Source of the DNA: Candidatus Freyarchaeota archaeon
GTDB taxonomy: Archaea > Asgardarchaeota > Jordiarchaeia > Jordiarchaeales > Jordiarchaeaceae
Reading direction: 5' to 3'
Length of the DNA stretch: 64,000 nucleotides
NCBI GenBank assembly: GCA_030587365.1
Contig: JAUQZE010000047.1
Span: 1-64,000 of the forward strand
Shown here: piece after piece, positions 28,149 through 36,890 of the stretch
How positions within the stretch are numbered: the stretch's first letter is position 1
Layout of the letters: each line of letters opens with the position of its first letter
The notes under the pieces: generated by a model
Told to the model about the DNA's origin: nothing
The model's database searches: none
Seen by the model: only the letters and a program-made list of their open reading frames with translations
Program-made: the position numbers and the translations under genes

Positions 28149-28303
28149 TCCAGCTTCTAAAGTTTCTTTGGGGAGAGCGGCTGATTTATTTTGACTCGAA
28201 TACATTTGAGGATTTGTTTCTTAACAATTTTTAGTGTTGGGTATTTTTATTTCATCTATTGTTTTTATTCGAGTGTTTTTATAGAAATGTTTTTAAAAGC
28301 GAA

Positions 28304-28325
28304 AAGTTTTAATTATATAAGCCGG
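28304..28325 (+). promoter_or_regulatory. Likely BRE/TATA element
   Basis: GCGAAAAG followed by TTTTAATTATATAA resembles an archaeal BRE plus TATA box and lies about 115 bases before the ArsR-type gene. Nothing else is visible in 28149-28441. Confidence 0.4.
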
Positions 28326-28441
28326 GATAGGTAATATCTGATTATGTTTCTTAACGTATTTATAATTAGTTAAAAATTTAAAACCTGTTGAACGCTTTAG
28401 GTACCATGTATTATTAGAATGAGAAACGGAAAGGGAAGTGT

Positions 28442-28723
28442 TTGAGGATGGCGGAATTGAATGTTAAAGGGGATGAAGTGGCTAAGGTAGCTAAAGCTTT
28501 AGCATCGGAGACCAGATTGCAGCTCCTAAAATTACTCTCCGAAAAGAACATGGACGTAAGCCGGATAGCGGCAAAACTAAATCAAACCGAAGCAAACATT
28601 TCTGCCCAAATCAAAATCTTAGAAAAAGTTGGATTACTAAAATCCCACTACGAACCTGGAGAACATGGCGTAAGAAAGGTCTGCGAAACCGCAGTAGAAA
28701 AAATAAACATAAACTTAGTCTAA
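28442..28723 (+). CDS. ArsR-family winged-helix regulator
   Basis: 93 residues. AKALASETRLQLLKLLSEK followed by MDVSRIAAKLNQTEANISAQ and ILEKVGLLKSHYEPG is the classic ArsR helix-turn-helix and wing. It ends soon after the wing, with no metal-binding cysteine pair in helix 3 and only one cysteine. The TTG at 28442 fits the GGGAA ribosome site; ATG at 28448 is possible. The first downstream genes (DUF1801, small protein, MGMT-like) may form a separate unit. Confidence 0.85.
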   Translation: MRMAELNVKGDEVAKVAKALASETRLQLLKLLSEKNMDVSRIAAKLNQTEANISAQIKILEKVGLLKSHYEPGEHGVRKVCETAVEKININLV

Positions 28724-28829
28724 CAGAAACATAAACCCCCCCACAAAAAAATGTAAATATAAAAGTCAAAAAATAGACGCTAACAGTTTAGATAAATCAA
28801 AAGAGAGAAAAAATTATGTAGGTGGGAAG

Positions 28830-29156
28830 ACGAATAAAGTTGATAGTTACCTAGAAAAACAGAAATCACCTCAAAAAGAGATCTGCCAAAAGTTGAGAGA
28901 AATCATTTTCAAAACTATTCCCAACGTTAAAGAAGAGATGAAATGGGGTGTTCCGACTTACGCCGATGGCAAATATTACATCATAGCGTTAAAAGACCAT
29001 GTCAATTTGGGGTTCTCATTGAAGGGGCTTTCAAGGGAGGAGCAGAAACTGCTTGAAGGTTCGGGAAAAACAATGAAGCACATTAAGATTCGCTCTTTGA
29101 AAGAAATAGAAGAGAAGAGAATTGCAGAATTGTTAGAGCGGGTGTGGAAAAAATAG
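28830..29156 (+). CDS. DUF1801 family protein (start codon unclear)
   Basis: The body from 28893 (REIIFKTIPNVKEEMKWGVP, then TYADGKYYIIALKDHVNLGF) is DUF1801. Family members begin with a KVDxYL helix, and that helix (NKVDSYLEKQKSPQKEICQK) is encoded in frame upstream, where no ATG, GTG or TTG exists. The best position is ACG at 28830, five bases after GGTGG. Starting at TTG 28893 would remove a third of the domain. Function of the family is unknown. It is followed closely by two small genes. Confidence 0.7.
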   Translation, partial: TNKVDSYLEKQKSPQKEICQKLREIIFKTIPNVKEEMKWGVPTYADGKYYIIALKDHVNLGFSLKGLSREEQKLLEGSGKTMKHIKIRSLKEIEEKRIAELLERVWKK

Positions 29157-29165
29157 GTGGAGAAA

Positions 29166-29336
29166 ATGGCTGATAAACCAATTAATCCATATGGGTTAGG
29201 AGCCAAGTTCATTGAGTATTGTGTGAAACAAGGTTGGCTCACACAACAGGGCTCAGGTGGGAGAGGAACCAAGTGGTATACAACTGACAAAGGCAGGAAA
29301 GAACTGAAAAAGCAGTTCGGAATAGTAGAGGTGTGA
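29166..29336 (+). CDS. 56-residue winged-helix-like protein
   Basis: ATG after TGGAGAAA, reading MADKPINPYGLGAKFIEY, then VKQGWLTQQGSGGRGTKWY and TTDKGRKELKKQFG. The pattern helix, WLTQQG, glycine turn, KWYTTDKGRKEL is a wing plus closing helix as in small winged-helix DNA-binding proteins. It lies 9 bases after DUF1801 and its stop abuts the next gene, so the three genes are likely one transcript. Confidence 0.6.
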   Translation: MADKPINPYGLGAKFIEYCVKQGWLTQQGSGGRGTKWYTTDKGRKELKKQFGIVEV

Positions 29337-29338
29337 TA

Positions 29339-29833
29339 GTGAGTTATAAAAAGAAATCGTGGCAGGAGAAACTGGCAGACAAACAAGGCTACCCGAAAAT
29401 ACTGAAGCTAGAAAAGAGATTTCCATGTTACAATGCAGTTCACAAAATGGGAGCCGAAGTAGGCGATGAAGTAGTTCTTGTTAATCCCAGCGAAGTCATT
29501 GAAATAATGAAAAAAGTGCCAAAGGGAAAGCTAATAACTATCGTTGAAATCTGCAAGAATATCGCCAAAAACCACAAAGTCAAGGCTTGTTGTTCTCTTA
29601 CCACAGGAATTTTCATTATGACTGCAGCTAATGCAGCTGAAGAAGCCGCTAAACAAGGCAAGGACCTCAATATTCCATACTGGCGGACTTTAAAGGCAGA
29701 TGGATTCTTGAATGAGAAATTTCCTGGCGGAGCAGAAGCACAGAAAGAAAAGTTGGAAAATGAAGGATTCAAAGTAATACAGAAAGGGAAAAAATATCTT
29801 GTTCAAAACTATCAAAACTTCTTAGTTAGTTGA
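29339..29833 (+). CDS. MGMT-like (alkyltransferase-like) DNA-binding family protein
   Basis: About 164 residues from GTG (SYKKKSWQEKL). Contains VPKGKLITIVEICKNIAKNH, IPYWRTLKADGFLNEKFPGG and a lysine-rich end, matching the MGMT-family group that lacks the PCHR active-site cysteine: the corresponding place reads PYWR. Such proteins bind alkylated DNA or bases without repairing directly, by analogy with alkyltransferase-like proteins. Third gene of the DUF1801 cluster. Confidence 0.7.
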   Translation: MSYKKKSWQEKLADKQGYPKILKLEKRFPCYNAVHKMGAEVGDEVVLVNPSEVIEIMKKVPKGKLITIVEICKNIAKNHKVKACCSLTTGIFIMTAANAAEEAAKQGKDLNIPYWRTLKADGFLNEKFPGGAEAQKEKLENEGFKVIQKGKKYLVQNYQNFLVS

Positions 29834-30029
29834 TAATAAACAGCGCGCGTTTTTCTTGCTCTTTGTGAATGTCCAATTGTAGATATTCATGCCAGCTAAC
29901 GTACGTATGTGCAATGCCAAGCAAGATGGTAGTAACGCTGAGTAGCCATTTATGAAGCACCAATGATGCCACCAGAAAATACACTATGGGGGTCCCCAAG
30001 AAGAAAACATCCAAAGCTGATCTCAACAA
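29826..30029 (-). CDS. Small two-helix membrane protein
   Basis: 67 residues with two hydrophobic helices (FFLGTPIVYFLVASLVL and LLSVTTILLGIAHTYV) and a charged tail (HKEQEKRALF). TTG start with GGAG somewhat far upstream. The 3' end overlaps the MGMT-like gene by 8 bases. No family recognised; composition argues for a real gene but the start is weak. Confidence 0.4.
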   Translation of the reverse strand: MLRSALDVFFLGTPIVYFLVASLVLHKWLLSVTTILLGIAHTYVSWHEYLQLDIHKEQEKRALFIIN

Positions 30030-30214
30030 GACAGAAAAAACTCCAAAAGGCGGAGTGAATCAGAATAGAAAGGGGAAGTGTGGAATATTTTTTTAAATAA
30101 TTAAGTCTTGTTTAGGCATTCTGAGGACTAATAAAAAGTATAAATATAGGGGTTAAAAAAAGTAGAGTTCTGTGGGTGTAGTTCGAGCACACCTTAATTG
30201 TGGTTATTGAAGTT

Positions 30215-31294
30215 TCATTTTCCTTTTGCTGCGTTAATCCATTTTTCCACATCACTTTTTGTGAAGCTCCATCCCTTTGGCACTGGCACTTTCCCCATCC
30301 TTAACGCCGATTGCATCTGTTCGTAGAGTCTATCTGAGTTTCTGTTTGCTAAATCTTTCTTGGAAGTCACGCCAACTCCCATAACCAAGAGTTCCGCAGC
30401 GTTCTGGTCCACCTCTTCCAGACATAGAATGTCAGCCATCTGAATCCACTTTTGGGCCTTCTGCGGGTTAACTTGTGCTACCGAAGCCACCTTGTCCACA
30501 GAGGCTTTAGCGAGATCAGCTATTGTTCTGATTCTTTCCTTATCTAACCGTGATCCGTAAACTGGACCGACTCCCTCAATCCGTGCTGCATCCATCTTAG
30601 CTCTCGGCACTTTTGCTGGAGCCGCTACTGCAACAGCTTTAGCCTTTGTTGGAGGTTTTACCCTCTTTGCTTTCTCTGGAACCTTTGCAACTTTCTTGGC
30701 TTCGACCCTAGCTGTGGGCTTCTCGGTTCTTACGGCTCTCCAGACGAGTACTCCGAAGACTGCAGCGATAATTGCGAGTACTCCGCCTATTACAATCATA
30801 TTTTGCTTGCCGTAAAAACCACTAATAATTTCCACAGCACCCAGACCGATCAAACCCACGATAACGACTCTAGCCCCTTTTCCAGCAGCCAAGGGATAAG
30901 CTAATAAGAGAACCCCGGCACCGGACACCAAACCCAAGATAGTCCAGAAACCTCCATACAAAACTGACGGAGACAATCGAAGCAAAGCCATGAAAGTTAG
31001 GAGATTCCCGTAACTCGCATACAAAACTGGCGAAGAAAATTGAAGCAGAGACAAGACAGTTAATAAGTTCCCTAAACTCGCATACAAAACTGGCGAGGAA
31101 AATTGATATAGAGACCAGAGGGTTAAAAGAGTCTTGAAATTCTCCAAGTTAGTAAAAGATAATAGACCCAAATTCGCTACAGGAGTAAGGTCGATAGGAG
31201 TAGGGAAAAGAGCCACACCGCTAAAGTAGACTCCTATTAATCCTGCGAAAAAAGCTAAAAGCCCGCCTACCACACTTGACCGTTCACCAGCCAT
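30215..31294 (-). CDS. Membrane protein with C-terminal DUF4332 helix-hairpin-helix domain
   Basis: 359 residues. The N-terminal half is membrane-embedded and includes a repeat of about 32 residues (QFSSPVLYASLGNLLT, QFSSPVLYASYGNLLT, RLSPSVLYGGFWTIL). A basic Ala/Lys/Pro linker follows (~195-235), then a DUF4332 domain with IEGVGPVYGSRLDKERIRT and VAQVNPQKAQKWIQMAD, a helix-hairpin-helix-like fold seen in DNA- or protein-binding proteins. ATG after GAGG. Possibly couples the membrane to nucleic acid or to a protein scaffold; unproven. Confidence 0.7.
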   Translation of the reverse strand: MAGERSSVVGGLLAFFAGLIGVYFSGVALFPTPIDLTPVANLGLLSFTNLENFKTLLTLWSLYQFSSPVLYASLGNLLTVLSLLQFSSPVLYASYGNLLTFMALLRLSPSVLYGGFWTILGLVSGAGVLLLAYPLAAGKGARVVIVGLIGLGAVEIISGFYGKQNMIVIGGVLAIIAAVFGVLVWRAVRTEKPTARVEAKKVAKVPEKAKRVKPPTKAKAVAVAAPAKVPRAKMDAARIEGVGPVYGSRLDKERIRTIADLAKASVDKVASVAQVNPQKAQKWIQMADILCLEEVDQNAAELLVMGVGVTSKKDLANRNSDRLYEQMQSALRMGKVPVPKGWSFTKSDVEKWINAAKGK

Positions 31295-31954
31295 AACTCC
31301 TCACCTCAACATCTTATAATTATAAATAAATAAACCAACATATAACCTTTTTTAAAGCAATTCACCCAAAAATAAAAAGTAGAAAACACCAAAAACAGTA
31401 TTAATTGGTTTACCTACAAAACTAGAACCCTCAGCAACCCCTGCATCTCACCTACTTTTTTATCTAATCTTTCAAAAAAAGCTCAAAACTTTTTGATGAT
31501 AGCCTCTCCTCTCCTAGGCTGGCTTAATAATTGGGGAATTTTACCAATTTTCAAGAACATTTTATTCCGGGAATAACCCGGGAGGAAAAGGCAAAGATAC
31601 TCGGCCAAAATATGAGAAAAATTTTGGAACTTTAGGTTCTACTGCGCTATGAGACGCGTGTACAATTATCAAAATTTCCCTCTTTTGAAAATGAGCCTTG
31701 CTTTGAAGAGATGAGAAAGGGAGAAAATTATGTCTATAATTCCTCCCAGTCTTTACCAACTTCTATATTAGCAAACCGTTTTATGTTCTATTGCGGCTAC
31801 TCTTGTACAATCAGGTAAATAATAAGCCCAATTATTTTTAAAAAAGCGAGAAAAGTTTTTGATAATGATTGCCTACTTATTATATAGTTCCCAAAAAATT
31901 TAAAAAAAAAAACAACATGTGTAATTCTAGCGCGTGGGAGAAAGTGTATATTAG
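31295..31954. other. Spacer with gene-end relic; promoter of the three-gene operon
   Basis: Besides the relic at 31733-31845 I see no gene; an antisense frame at 31562-31759 lacks protein character. 31850-31890 (TTGATAATGATTGCC ... TTATTATATAG) could supply the TATA box for the operon starting at 31955. Confidence 0.45.
31733..31845 (-). pseudogene. 3' end copy of the small membrane protein gene at 34485
   Basis: On the minus strand it reads IIGLIIYLIVQE then TAG, matching the end IIGLIIYLIVRE of 34485-34700. The DNA match continues for some 70 bases beyond the stop codon (AGCAAACC..., CTTTACCA...), so gene end plus downstream sequence were copied together. Same orientation as the intact gene. 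Confidence 0.85.
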
Positions 31955-32512
31955 GTGGTATGGGTGCCTGGTGTGAGTTTAACTAGAGAACAGGAGCGTC
32001 TTCTTTACCTTATTAGCTTGTATTCAAAACCTGCCCAGAGTTTATCAGAGGAAGAAGTTTGGATCAAGGATCTTGCTCTTAAAGCGTTAATTTACCAAGG
32101 AATTACTGACAAGGTTTTTGATTATGACTATGCTCCTTCAGTGTTTATGTTTGATGGGGTTAAGAGGATGGTTAACGTTTGCCAAGAGGGTGAAGACGAT
32201 ATTAATGATCTTCGAGAGATGAATCTTGTTAGCCGTTTGAAACTCTCCACAAGTAAGTATAACATTATTAATGCTTATAGAATAAATATTGAGGGATTAG
32301 AAGTTCTCAAAAAAGCTAAAAAAGAGAACCTTAAGGCTGTAGACAAGCTTGTAAAATGCTCGAGCTGCGGAAATCGGGGAGAGGTTCTTATCCAAGATGA
32401 AACGGTCGAATTTCTGTGCAAAAACTGCGGGGAGAAAAAAAATATTCCACTTCTTGAAGTTGAGGATGTGCCTTACGTCTGTAAAGGCTACCTCTTGAGG
32501 AATCTACTATAG
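31955..32512 (+). CDS. Unknown protein with C-terminal zinc ribbon (operon gene 1)
   Basis: 185 residues. N-terminal 130 residues are helical and soluble (SLTREQERLLYLISLYSK and a conserved-looking SVFMFDGVKRM); the end has a zinc ribbon CSSCG - CKNCG (~140-160) and PYVCKGYLL. A GTG near 31955 is the likely start (GTG at 31964 is also possible). It precedes 32524 by 11 bases with a GGGAGG between, so it forms an operon with the next two genes. I do not recognise the family. Confidence 0.65.
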   Translation: MVWVPGVSLTREQERLLYLISLYSKPAQSLSEEEVWIKDLALKALIYQGITDKVFDYDYAPSVFMFDGVKRMVNVCQEGEDDINDLREMNLVSRLKLSTSKYNIINAYRINIEGLEVLKKAKKENLKAVDKLVKCSSCGNRGEVLIQDETVEFLCKNCGEKKNIPLLEVEDVPYVCKGYLLRNLL

Positions 32513-32523
32513 GGAGGGAGAGA

Positions 32524-32925
32524 ATGGTAATCAAAGACGAACTTGCGGTATTTATCCGTCTAAATGATGTTAAACTAGTAATGTCTGAATGGATTCCTTT
32601 CGGGCATAATCACATTATTGCTTTTAATGAACAGTTAGATAGTGTCAAAAAGGTGAAGGGCTCACTGCTTACCGATATGATTGATAAGAGTCCTGAAACC
32701 TCCACTTTTAAAACTCCTCCTGTTTTAACTGAAGTTGATGTCATAAATTTCGATATTGACGAGTTTGTAAACTTCAAAGCGAAAATCTGCTATCCAGAGG
32801 CTGTGGAGCAGGAAGAAGAATTCGCGGTTCACGTAGACTCAAGTGGCCGAGTGATTTACGGTGTTGAAATGGTTAAAATAGGGGGGAAGAAGAATTCTTA
32901 TCCCTTGATCGTTTGTCTCGTATAA
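32524..32925 (+). CDS. Unknown soluble protein (operon gene 2)
   Basis: 133 residues, beta-rich by pattern (DELAVFIRLNDVKLVMSEW, EVDVINFDIDEFVNFKAKI, EEEFAVHVDSSGRVIYGVEM). No motif that I recognise and no membrane segment or cysteine cluster. Clear GGGAGGGAGA before the ATG. It overlaps the next gene by 13 bases, which suggests translational coupling. Confidence 0.6.
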   Translation: MVIKDELAVFIRLNDVKLVMSEWIPFGHNHIIAFNEQLDSVKKVKGSLLTDMIDKSPETSTFKTPPVLTEVDVINFDIDEFVNFKAKICYPEAVEQEEEFAVHVDSSGRVIYGVEMVKIGGKKNSYPLIVCLV

Positions 32926-34319
32926 TTGCCGATATTGTTGATGACTCATCCAATATGATGAATACTTTGCTTAGCAATTTTCAGAGAAGGCTACTAAATT
33001 TAATATACTATGGCTTGGCAAAGGTGTGGAACAAGTTTGTTTTTATGGTTGCAGGTGATATTTCTCCGAGGAAGAGTAGAGCGGAAGAATACTTGGATGG
33101 AGAGGATCTTCAGAATGAGATTAACCAAGTAATTGAGTGCGTGTATAAGGTTAAGAATTTTAAGAATGGCGGAATGGCTTTCTTAGGCACAAACGGAGCA
33201 ATAGTCATATCGGAAAAAAGTTCTGAGTATGATGAAATTTTATACGTCGCCTCATACTTGTTCGGTTTTGATTTGCTTCAGAGAAACCTTTTCTCAAGGC
33301 TACAGATGCTCTATGATACTAACCAGGATACCCGCAGGTTAATCTTGCAGGCCAGTAAACTGGATCCCAGAGCCATTGATAAAACGCAGAGCTCCCTCTC
33401 CGAAATCTCCGCAAATGTGGTTTTAATGAATGAGATTATCAGCTACATGCATAATTCTGTGGCAACAGTTAAAAAAGAGTGGGACGAAATAAGAGAGAAA
33501 ATGAGTGAGACTCAAAGAGAGCTGGCTGAGTTTTTTGATATCGAAAATCTTTTCTCAACTGCGGAGAGCAGGATAAAAGATGTAGAGCTTATTGTCAACG
33601 GGCTTCAAGACGAAATCCGCGGACTTCAGAGACTAGCAACAGTTACCTCCGAGAGACAGATGAGAAAAATATATGAAACACTGCAGGAAAACACCCGCAG
33701 CATGGACGAGATGATACGGGCATCACAAAAGACTGGCAGCGCCGTCAACTTCCTACAATTGATAATCGCAGGAAGTGTCGCTTTTACAATAGTAGCAATT
33801 CTTTCTGGACAATCGCCCTACTCATACCTCGACCCAATAATGATATTCCTAGGACTACCCGCTGCATCACAGTTGTTCCCATTCACTATTCCGAATATCT
33901 TAGGTTATGGTATTATTGTCTGGGTAGGAATAACTTTAGCATTCTACTTTATAGCTAAATATATAGAGTCTCGGAGTATTAAATCGGTGCGGTTAAGAAT
34001 CAGACTTAACGTACCGTATAACGAAGATAAACTCACAAATTACATATCTTCAAAGCCCCTTTTTAAGCACGATGATCACTTCGACTACGATCAACTATTA
34101 TACAAAAAATCTTGGATAGACAAAAACGAAAAGTGGAAAGGCAGCGACCCAATGATAACCCTGACCTTTGATAGTAGCAACAACATATTGTCTCAAATAC
34201 AAATCGAAGTGGATAAACCCAAACTCAAAGCGAACTCGTATGTAAACTTAATTATAGAAGAACTCGTTAATGCAGAAGTATTGGACAAAGAAGCTAAAAA
34301 AAGCATTAAAATCGATTAA
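32913..34319 (+). CDS. Membrane protein with long coiled coil (operon gene 3)
   Basis: 468 residues. Residues 1-150 are a mixed globular part with FKNGGMAFLGTNGAIVISEK. About 150-270 is a long coiled coil (KKEWDEIREKMSETQRELAEFF and onward). Two membrane helices follow (~285-305 LIIAGSVAFTIVAILSG and ~330-350 ILGYGIIVWVGITLAFYF), then a cytosolic or external domain of about 110 residues. The layout of coiled coil plus paired helices resembles CorA-like or scaffold proteins, but no GxN motif is present. Starts at TTG within the previous gene. Family unknown. Confidence 0.65.
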   Translation: MSRIIADIVDDSSNMMNTLLSNFQRRLLNLIYYGLAKVWNKFVFMVAGDISPRKSRAEEYLDGEDLQNEINQVIECVYKVKNFKNGGMAFLGTNGAIVISEKSSEYDEILYVASYLFGFDLLQRNLFSRLQMLYDTNQDTRRLILQASKLDPRAIDKTQSSLSEISANVVLMNEIISYMHNSVATVKKEWDEIREKMSETQRELAEFFDIENLFSTAESRIKDVELIVNGLQDEIRGLQRLATVTSERQMRKIYETLQENTRSMDEMIRASQKTGSAVNFLQLIIAGSVAFTIVAILSGQSPYSYLDPIMIFLGLPAASQLFPFTIPNILGYGIIVWVGITLAFYFIAKYIESRSIKSVRLRIRLNVPYNEDKLTNYISSKPLFKHDDHFDYDQLLYKKSWIDKNEKWKGSDPMITLTFDSSNNILSQIQIEVDKPKLKANSYVNLIIEELVNAEVLDKEAKKSIKID

Positions 34320-34484
34320 AATTACAAGGTGCTTTTCCGATTTCTTCGCATAGCGATTACAAATACGACCTGAAAAAAGTATTAGTGGTTTAACAAGACA
34401 ATAAAACGGATTATTTCTTCCTCCAATTCCAACAAATCTTTACCACTTTCTGTCTTAGCAAACCACTTTTATACTCTATCGCTG

Positions 34485-34700
34485 CTACTCCCTTACAATC
34501 AGGTAAATAATAAGCCCAATTATCCCTGTAAGGATTACGATAAGCAACCAAATAGCGGCGTCCATACCTCGTTCATTAGCGTCTCTGTAAACCCAGACCG
34601 CTAAGACTATCCAGATTGCGATGACTGCTATAGCTGCGACGATTATTAAGATGGTTACCAAATATTCTACCCCGAAACCAAAAAATTGTAAGGGTAACAT
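34485..34700 (-). CDS. Small membrane protein, PLDc_N-like
   Basis: 71 residues with two membrane helices (LVTILIIVAAIAVIAIWIVL and AAIWLLIVILTGIIGLIIYL) joined by WVYRDANERGMDA, a loop typical of PLDc_N / phospholipase-D-nuclease-N-terminal-like short proteins. ATG after GGAGATTGAGAAGGA. Its 3' end is duplicated at 31733-31845. Confidence 0.65.
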   Translation of the reverse strand: MLPLQFFGFGVEYLVTILIIVAAIAVIAIWIVLAVWVYRDANERGMDAAIWLLIVILTGIIGLIIYLIVRE

Positions 34701-34823
34701 TCCTTCTCAATCTCCTCCTTTTTATTTGTACGGTGATGTAATTAATTTGCATCTTCAAAAACTTTACCTTTTTCATCCTCTTTTTCTATTGTTGATGTTT
34801 TATTATAAATTTTCTGTTTAAAA

Positions 34824-35663
34824 TTAATATCTTCTGGTTATGTTTTTACTGTATTTTAGTGTTTTAGCATGGACTTTTAAGACGTATAGTGGTGTGGCTA
34901 GTCCGAATATTATGTCGTTCTGGTAATTTTTTCTCAGTTGGAGGAAACGTTTGAAGTAGGATTCCGGCAAGCCTAGATTTGTGAAAAATTTTAGGGCTTC
35001 GATTATTCCGGGGTTGCTTTTCTTCAGGTAGTAGTAGGATGCCAGTATACTCCACTTAGCGGCCTCCATTTCATACTTGTTTGCCTTTGAGCTGAAAGGG
35101 TAAAGAATGATGGTAAAGAAGCTTAGGAATAGATTCATGGCTAGGCTTTTGAATATCGTGAGCAGGGTGGGTTTTGGTATCGCCGCTTCTTTCAGGACAT
35201 CTTGACCGTACACTTTCTTTATCCTGTTCAGGACACTCCCGAACACTATTGATGAGGGTGCCAATAGTTTCGACAGGAAACGGTTCGTTGAAAAGACCCG
35301 CGTGAAACTGCCTTTTAATACATCACTTTTCCTGCAAATAAAATGAGACTCAAACATGCCCGTGCTTCTCTCTATAGCCCTGAGCATTCTTCCCAGAATT
35401 GAAGATTCCATCGAGCAAAATCCGTGCTTAATCTCAAGACTCTTCAACAAACCGCTAACGTGTTTAATCTGCTTCGGAGCGACTCCATCATCCAGCACAA
35501 TTAACAAATCGCAGTCACTAGTATCACAGTATTCCTCGCCAATAACGCTTCCAAAAACATAGAGAGCCACAACATTATCCTCTCCCAAGTATGAAAAAAA
35601 GAGAGAAAAAACCTCGCCCAGATATCTCCGGACACTTGGAATAAATTCTAACTCGAATTCCAT
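34824..35663 (-). CDS. Nucleotidyltransferase-domain protein
   Basis: 279 residues. VVALYVFGSVIGEEYCDTSD and CDLLIVLDDG form the Pol-beta-like nucleotidyltransferase core: GS motif and the D-x-D-type acidic pair (SDCDLL). The following 170 residues are helical with a hydrophobic stretch (LAMNLFLSFFTIILYPF), possibly a HEPN-like or membrane-associated part. Substrate unknown; homologues modify RNA, proteins or antibiotics. It is separated by about 120 bases from the HEPN gene upstream and may be independent. Confidence 0.7.
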   Translation of the reverse strand: MEFELEFIPSVRRYLGEVFSLFFSYLGEDNVVALYVFGSVIGEEYCDTSDCDLLIVLDDGVAPKQIKHVSGLLKSLEIKHGFCSMESSILGRMLRAIERSTGMFESHFICRKSDVLKGSFTRVFSTNRFLSKLLAPSSIVFGSVLNRIKKVYGQDVLKEAAIPKPTLLTIFKSLAMNLFLSFFTIILYPFSSKANKYEMEAAKWSILASYYYLKKSNPGIIEALKFFTNLGLPESYFKRFLQLRKNYQNDIIFGLATPLYVLKVHAKTLKYSKNITRRY

Positions 35664-35782
35664 CAGTTAACCCAACTTGAAAAAATGTTAAATGGCACCC
35701 CTAAGGGGTTATTAATTAAAAATCCTTTTAAACATTAGCGATAACTTTAGCTAAATTATAGTTGGTGGGCTTAATTAGCAGA

Positions 35783-36238
35783 TTACTGGTTGCTCCCGCT
35801 AGCCATTTGTTTTATGTACTTTTCTATCAAGTTTAAAGCTGTCTCTGCGTGTTGAATTGCATCCTTCGCCTCGTTCTCTTTGTACGATTTGCGGGGAGAA
35901 ACTACTGTTCTCGCCCTGATTATCGGATACCTTGTTGCTGTGTACTGTTCCATTAGCCAAGATGTTTCCCGGAAAATATTTCTAAGTTCTTCCACCCATT
36001 CTTGGGGTGCGCGGGATATTACCTCAGAGGCAAAAAGGGCTGCCACATCATGTTCAAAAATCTGCGCCAGACCCTCGTAGGCGAGCGCCGCCTTCATGAT
36101 CTTCTCAACGCACTGCTGTGCTTCGAAAACCACTTTGTGGAAGAATTTTTGTTTAAGTAGCTCCTTCGCTGCTTGCAGGTCTATTTTTGCTTCTTCTATT
36201 AGCTCATACGCTAATTTGATTGTTAAGTCAGAGGTCAT
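35783..36238 (-). CDS. HEPN-domain protein
   Basis: 151 residues; ATG overlaps the nucleotidyltransferase stop (ATGA). The helical HEPN bundle shows LAYELIEEAKIDLQAAKELL and FEAQQCVEKIMKAALAYEGL, and closes with AIQHAETALNLIEKYI. I do not see the RNase-type R-x4-6-H motif, so it may not be a ribonuclease by itself, or it is neutralised by nucleotide transfer from its partner. In HEPN/MNT pairs HEPN is the toxin and MNT the antitoxin. Confidence 0.8.
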   Translation of the reverse strand: MTSDLTIKLAYELIEEAKIDLQAAKELLKQKFFHKVVFEAQQCVEKIMKAALAYEGLAQIFEHDVAALFASEVISRAPQEWVEELRNIFRETSWLMEQYTATRYPIIRARTVVSPRKSYKENEAKDAIQHAETALNLIEKYIKQMASGSNQ

Positions 36239-36657
36239 CTCACCACCCATATGCCGCTTCTCGGATAGTACTTAATTTTCCCCGTTTCTACGTCTTTAAA
36301 TATTTCTTTAATTTGATTCTCAAAAAATCCTGAAGGGTCGAAGAGAATCTGGTAGCCTGAGGCTACTCCAAGAACGAGCGGGAACCGCTCCTCAATCATG
36401 AATGTGAAGTCGTCGGGGGTGAAAACCAAGCATCGGACGGAACGTTTTAGAAGCCACGTTAAATCAGTATCAACCCTAACCACTCTCTTATCCAAGGAAG
36501 AATAGTCCTCCCGAATAACTGCTAGGATGTCTACGTCACTAGTGGGTCTTGCTCTCCCCTGTGCAAAAGAGCCGAAGAGCACAAGAGAAACCAAACTTCC
36601 CTTAAACTCTTCTCTGAAAGAATTTGTTATACTAAGCTTTTCCGACTCCGAAAGCAT
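36235..36657 (-). CDS. MNT-type minimal nucleotidyltransferase (antitoxin of HEPN pair)
   Basis: 140 residues. VSLVLFGSFAQGRARPTSDV followed by DILAVI is the GSxxxGxxxxxSDxD motif of MNT enzymes, with all catalytic residues. It is first in a two-gene operon with HEPN. In characterised HEPN/MNT systems MNT adenylylates HEPN and inactivates it; that is knowledge of the family, applied here by analogy. Confidence 0.8.
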   Translation of the reverse strand: MLSESEKLSITNSFREEFKGSLVSLVLFGSFAQGRARPTSDVDILAVIREDYSSLDKRVVRVDTDLTWLLKRSVRCLVFTPDDFTFMIEERFPLVLGVASGYQILFDPSGFFENQIKEIFKDVETGKIKYYPRSGIWVVR

Positions 36658-36890
36658 TTAAGACTCCCTTCCACCTTACTAAGTTTCTCTCCCTCATAAG
36701 GGTTTCTTTGAGAGGGAGAATTGTACTGCTTTATGAAAGTACTAACTATGGTTTTCTCAGTTTTAAGCAACGTGTTAAAAGTTGTCTTACCATTTTTATC
36801 AAAAAAGATATGGAGGGATTTACTTCCCTCTCTTCTTTACTACTTCTAGAGTGCTAGTATCACTATCCACTTTCGCGTAGTTGCCGCAGC

